From assembly GCA_009923795.1 (NCBI GenBank), contig RFSU01000076.1, forward strand, positions 1 to 10,049: a stretch of DNA of 10,049 nucleotides, written 5' to 3'. Below are positions 7,635 through 10,049 of this stretch, piece by piece. Every line of letters begins with the position of its first letter. Position 1 is the first letter of the stretch. The notes under the pieces were generated by a model, which saw only the letters and a list, made by a program, of their open reading frames with translations, did not search any database and was not told where the DNA came from. The position numbers and the translations under genes are program-made. This DNA comes from Sphingomonadaceae bacterium (lineage in GTDB: Bacteria > Pseudomonadota > Alphaproteobacteria > Sphingomonadales > Sphingomonadaceae).

Positions 7635-8312
7635 ATGAAAAAGGCCGATATATTTGAATTCTACAGCCGCTTGGCAGAGGCCAATCCCGCGCCCGAAACC
7701 GAGCTGGCCTATGGTAATGATTATCAACTTCTCGTTGCCGTCGTGATGTCGGCCCAATCCACCGATGTTGGCGTGAACAAAGCAACGCGCCGGTTGTTTG
7801 AAGAGGTGAAGACCCCAGCGCAAATGGTCGCGCTTGGTGAAGATGGCCTGAAGGAGCACATCAAAACCATTGGCCTGTTCAATGCAAAGGCCAAGAATGT
7901 CATTGCCTTGTCCGAGATTTTAGAGCGGGATCATGGCGGCCAAGTCCCCGCCGATCGCGATCTATTGGAAAGCCTGCCCGGCGTCGGGCGCAAAACAGCT
8001 AATGTCGTGATGAACACTGCCTTTGGGGCCGAGACGTTCGCGGTCGACACCCACATATTCCGCGTCGGGAACCGCACGGGGCTAGCCAAGGGCAAGACCC
8101 CCCTCGCCGTTGAAAAGCAGCTCGCTAAGCACACGCCCGCCCCGTTTCGGATTGGAGCGCATCATTGGCTGATCCTGCATGGTCGCTACATCTGCAAAGC
8201 CCGCACGCCAGAATGTTGGCGCTGCCCCGTAGTTGATCTGTGCGCATTCAGGAAAAAGACAGAATTGCCCGCTAAACTGGCAACGAAAACAACATCAGGA
8301 GGCAAATCATGA
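7635..8312 (+). CDS. nth: Endonuclease III (DNA glycosylase/AP lyase)
   Basis: Base-excision repair enzyme that removes oxidised pyrimidines and cleaves the abasic strand. The 225-residue product has the helix-hairpin-helix LPGVGRKTANVV (114-125) with the catalytic Lys120, the catalytic Asp138 in VDTHIFRV, and a C-terminal 4Fe-4S loop with cysteines at 187, 194, 197 and 203 (C-x6-C-x2-C-x5-C). These positions match the E. coli enzyme numbering as I know it, so the alignment is essentially gap-free. It follows dapB by six bases with only a weak ribosome binding site, suggesting dependence on upstream translation. Its stop overlaps the next start as ATGA. The Lys/Asp pair distinguishes it from MutY, which lacks the lysine. 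Confidence 0.96.
   Translation: MKKADIFEFYSRLAEANPAPETELAYGNDYQLLVAVVMSAQSTDVGVNKATRRLFEEVKTPAQMVALGEDGLKEHIKTIGLFNAKAKNVIALSEILERDHGGQVPADRDLLESLPGVGRKTANVVMNTAFGAETFAVDTHIFRVGNRTGLAKGKTPLAVEKQLAKHTPAPFRIGAHHWLILHGRYICKARTPECWRCPVVDLCAFRKKTELPAKLATKTTSGGKS
8297..8302 (+). promoter_or_regulatory. Strong ribosome binding site for the DUF6491-like gene
   Basis: A perfect AGGAGG lies six bases before the ATG at 8309, embedded in the last codons of nth. It is the strongest ribosome binding site of the dapB-nth unit. It fixes the start of the next gene and suggests that the product is made in larger amounts than Nth. Confidence 0.8.
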
Positions 8313-8707
8313 GACGCATGTCCGCAATGCTCTGTGCTCTGGCCCTCGGTATGGCATTGATAACGCCCGCCGCAATGGCAAAGGAGCCATCAATACCGGA
8401 GGCGCGTCCAACCGGCAAAGCTGTTCAGTGCATTTCCATAAACCAAATTCGCGAGTCTCGTGTCCGCAGCGACCAAATCATCGATTTTCGCGTCGGGGGA
8501 CGGCAATGGTATCGCAACACGCTGCCGCAAAAATGCCCCTCGCTCGGCTTTGAACAACGCTTTAGCTATCGAACCTCGCTCAGCCAGCTGTGTTCGGTAG
8601 ACATTATCTCCGTGCTGCAATATTTTGGCGGTCGTCTGTCTGAAGGGGTCAGTTGCGGCCTTGGCCCTTTTCAACCGGTAGAGCTTTCAAAACCCCAGAA
8701 GAAATAA
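8309..8707 (+). CDS. DUF6491-like exported protein of unknown function
   Basis: A 132-residue protein with a clear Sec signal peptide: basic MRRM, a hydrophobic stretch 5-20 and a likely cleavage after PAAMA (residue 24). The mature part has four cysteines (41, 76, 95, 116), enough for two disulfides. Recognisable blocks are CISINQIRESRV, then YRNTLPQKCPSLGFEQRFSYRTS and LCSVDII. I recognise these from small hypothetical proteins of sphingomonads assigned to DUF6491; this assignment is from memory. The function is unknown, and export to the periplasm is inferred. The start overlaps the nth stop (ATGA) and is driven by a perfect AGGAGG. It is the last gene before the tRNA and has the base composition of the core genes. 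No lipobox cysteine is present, so it is probably not a lipoprotein. Confidence 0.8.
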   Translation: MRRMSAMLCALALGMALITPAAMAKEPSIPEARPTGKAVQCISINQIRESRVRSDQIIDFRVGGRQWYRNTLPQKCPSLGFEQRFSYRTSLSQLCSVDIISVLQYFGGRLSEGVSCGLGPFQPVELSKPQKK

Positions 8708-8723
8708 TCCCGCTTTAAGGGGT

Positions 8724-8740
8724 GGCAGGCACGCCTTGCC
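8724..8740 (+). terminator. Weak candidate terminator after the dapB-nth-DUF6491 unit
   Basis: GGCAGG and CCTTGCC can pair with one bulged T around a CACG loop, followed by TTTGCT. The stem is short and the T-run is interrupted, so termination here is possible but not well supported. Confidence 0.25.
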
Positions 8741-8760
8741 TTTGCTAACGAGCTTTTCAC

Positions 8761-8837
<77 letters not shown>

Positions 8838-9067
8838 CAAAATCAATGACTTAAGCGGCAACCCTTCATTCCGTATGGAATGAGTATGGAAAAGAGGGGT
8901 GCGTGTTCATTAAGAGATAGAGGTATTGTTGGCCTTGAATACCCTTTGGTTGGCTTAAAAATCAGCCCGAAGGCTATCGACCCTCTCCAAAATACCCCGT
9001 CAACGATATATAAATTCAGCTAGGTTACTTAATGCTCATTACGTCACGACGCTGCATTCGCCCGACA
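8838..9067. other. Mostly non-coding stretch after the tRNA
   Basis: No convincing gene fills these 230 bases. They hold the palindrome CATTCCGTATGGAATG (8867-8882), two direct copies of GTATGGAA (8873-8880 and 8884-8891) eleven bases apart, and a minus-strand terminator-like hairpin at 8957-8975. A 45-codon plus-strand frame (8886-9023, starting MEKRGACSL) is open but has a poor ribosome binding site and resembles nothing I know. No repeat of the tRNA 3' end is visible. Confidence 0.5.
8957..8975 (-). terminator. Candidate intrinsic terminator for the 50-residue membrane protein gene
   Basis: Read on the minus strand, AGCC-TTCG-GGCT forms a stem closed by the very stable C(TTCG)G tetraloop, then GA and TTTTT. 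It lies about 90 bases past the stop of the small gene at 9068. The stem is only four to five pairs, but the tetraloop and T-run make it credible. It would keep transcription from running into the tRNA. Confidence 0.5.
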
Positions 9068-9220
9068 TCATCTTTTGCTAATCGAATATTGAAGACCAAC
9101 TAGGCGCTGGTTAATCTCCTTCTGGACGCGAAGTTGAGCGTCTAACTGGTCAGTGATCTTTATTAGAAGCAGAACCAAGACGATGGCAAAACCGCCCACG
9201 ACGTAAAATAATATCTCCAT
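9068..9220 (-). CDS. 50-residue single-pass membrane microprotein, unknown function
   Basis: The frame starts MEILFYVVGGFAIVLVLLLI and ends ISKR before TGA. Residues 3-20 form one hydrophobic membrane segment. Residues 21-50 are charged and probably helical, with hydrophobics at 36, 40, 43 and 47 in a 4-3-4 spacing that could form a short coiled coil. The ATG is preceded by AAGGAG (9232-9227) with an ideal six-base spacer inside the purine-rich run GAAGGAGAGAAGG, and a terminator-like hairpin follows at 8975-8957. These signals make it a real gene despite its size. The N-terminus is probably periplasmic and the polar tail cytoplasmic, judged from Lys21 and the later charges. I do not recognise a family. 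It is divergent from the secreted-protein gene at 9403 across 182 bases. Confidence 0.75.
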   Translation of the reverse strand: MEILFYVVGGFAIVLVLLLIKITDQLDAQLRVQKEINQRLVGLQYSISKR

Positions 9221-9226
9221 CCTTCT

Positions 9227-9232
9227 CTCCTT
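9227..9232 (-). promoter_or_regulatory. Ribosome binding site of the membrane microprotein
   Basis: AAGGAG is followed by a six-base spacer (AGAAGG) before the ATG at 9220. It is the main evidence that this very short frame is translated. Confidence 0.75.
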
Positions 9233-9356
9233 CTTTTGCAATGCGTTGGTTCAGTTTTTGTCAGTTATTATTAGCCAGCCTAGTGGTTTCGGTCTGCGAA
9301 CATACAACCTTACTAGGCAGGCTCGACCTAGCCATATTCTAAGGTAGATTTGGCGC

Positions 9357-9362
9357 TATAAT
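9357..9362 (+). promoter_or_regulatory. -10 box TATAAT upstream of the secreted-protein gene
   Basis: A perfect TATAAT lies 40 bases before the ATG at 9403, which would give a leader of about 34 bases. No matching -35 hexamer is seen at 16-18 bases upstream, so the promoter may need an activator, perhaps acting at the nearby inverted repeat. Confidence 0.4.
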
Positions 9363-9402
9363 TTGGTAGCATCTCTCGGTAGTCTCGCAAGAGGTAGGTA
9401 AG

Positions 9403-10049
9403 ATGCTCAATTTCGTCGTGCTTTTAAGCACCGTCAGGACTAAAATTTTAAAACCGAGTTTTTCGATTATGTTCGTTGGATCTGCATTTTTCGCAAATCC
9501 AGCCATCGCAGCCGGTAAGGACACACATACTTATCGATTGACTAGCAGTGACAGCTCAGGGATCGAATATCGGCAAGGCTCCATGGTCGCGACAAGTAAG
9601 CAGCCAGGTTCAGAGGTCAGCATAATTTTTCCTCAATCCGCTGATCCAGGCGTCGCCTTTGTTCGGATCATCGTTGCAAATAATGGCCAAAGTCCGATAA
9701 ATTTTGGGCCAACTAATGTTTACGCCTCAGGTTTAAGGTTTGCCGATTACGATAAGATGGCCGAAGCCTTCGGCAAGATAGAAGCCTCCAATCGTTTCTG
9801 GGCAGGCGTCCAAGCATTAGGAAATAGTCTTCAGGCAATGGATGCTGGCAGGAAAAGTGGCGTATACTCTTACAGTGGCCAAATCAATTCGTTGTCCGGT
9901 GGCCCGTCTTACAACTACTCCGGCCTTGGAGTTTATCAGTATTACGATGCCAATGCTGCGTCCCAAGCTAGAAATTTGGCGAATCTTCAAAATCAGGTGA
10001 TTGCGGCTCAGGCCAGCCAAAGCGCAACCGATTCATCAGCAATTCTGGA
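9403..10049 (+). CDS. Predicted secreted protein of unknown family, 3' end outside the window
   Basis: The frame stays open from ATG 9403 to the window edge (215 codons, incomplete). AGAGG lies eight bases before the ATG. The N-terminus has a long basic n-region (Arg12, Lys14, Lys17), a hydrophobic core at about 21-33 and a likely cleavage near NPAIAA (32-37), so export is predicted. Residues 40-110 look beta-rich, ending in VRIIVANNGQSPINFGPTNV, a strand pattern seen in Ig-like periplasmic domains; this is a loose impression. Residues 152-181 are rich in Tyr, Ser and Gly, and 183-212 are rich in Ala, Gln, Asn and Ser and probably helical. I do not recognise the family. Frequent TTA, ATA, AGA and AAT codons set it apart from the core genes to the left and suggest acquisition by transfer. 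Confidence 0.75.
   Translation, partial: MLNFVVLLSTVRTKILKPSFSIMFVGSAFFANPAIAAGKDTHTYRLTSSDSSGIEYRQGSMVATSKQPGSEVSIIFPQSADPGVAFVRIIVANNGQSPINFGPTNVYASGLRFADYDKMAEAFGKIEASNRFWAGVQALGNSLQAMDAGRKSGVYSYSGQINSLSGGPSYNYSGLGVYQYYDANAASQARNLANLQNQVIAAQASQSATDSSAIL

Larger units (their letters stand above)
9221..9402. other. Divergent intergenic control region
   Basis: These 182 bases separate the microprotein gene from the secreted-protein gene and must hold both promoters. GCCTAGT (9278-9284) and ACTAGGC (9312-9318) form a perfect seven-base inverted repeat with 27 bases between the arms. A third CCTAG core lies at 9327-9331. A -10-like TATAAT is at 9357-9362. No clear promoter for the minus-strand gene could be chosen by eye. 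Confidence 0.4.

Noticed and set aside
7056..7859. 267-codon minus-strand frame across dapB and nth
   Set aside because: It covers the active-site regions of two well-supported plus-strand genes and has no similarity of its own.
8886..9023. 45-codon plus-strand frame after the tRNA
   Set aside because: Poor ribosome binding site, cysteine/proline-scattered composition, no recognisable family, and it crosses the minus-strand terminator hairpin.
9817..10020. 67-codon minus-strand frame near the right edge
   Set aside because: Antisense to the open secreted-protein frame, with no ribosome binding site or known domain.

Overview
The window looks like chromosomal DNA of an alphaproteobacterium, most likely a sphingomonad (Sphingopyxis/Sphingorhabdus-like). 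This is inferred from the lepB-rnc-era cluster, the style of the glutathione reductase and short glucose-6-phosphate isomerase, a regulator tail of the ImmA/IrrE-XRE short-chain acyl type, and a DUF6491-like exported protein. The part from 1 to about 8840 is densely packed, moderately GC-rich core genome. Many genes overlap by 1-4 bases, which points to translationally coupled operons.

Layout. Positions 2-184 hold the end of an XRE-type regulator gene (+), which converges on the minus-strand pair pgi (3077-1578) and gor (1547-201). Divergent from pgi is lepB-rnc-era (3141-5535, +), for preprotein processing, double-stranded RNA cleavage and 16S rRNA/30S maturation. The stops and starts there overlap (TGATG, ATGA). 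Converging on era is a minus-strand pair, cobB (class III sirtuin, start about 6791) followed by mntP (Mn efflux, GTG start at 6096, coupled by a GTGA overlap). Divergent from cobB runs dapB-nth-DUF6491-like (6900-8707, +): lysine/diaminopimelate synthesis, base-excision repair and an exported small protein with a very strong ribosome binding site. A complete tRNA-Arg(CCG) follows at 8761-8837.

After the tRNA the character changes. Spacing becomes loose, base composition drops (hand counts on single 60-base lines: about 55% G+C at 7261, 43% at 9241, 35% at 9421), and codons such as TTA, ATA and AGA become frequent. This stretch holds a 50-residue single-pass membrane microprotein on the minus strand (9220-9068) with a textbook ribosome binding site and a candidate intrinsic terminator. 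It also holds the first 215 codons of a predicted secreted protein of unknown family (9403 to the window end, +). The tRNA gene is a plausible boundary of a genomic island, but no integrase, attachment-site duplicate or transposase is visible, so the island is inference.

I see no CRISPR array, rRNA, insertion sequence or clearly new multi-gene system. The most novel material is the post-tRNA region.
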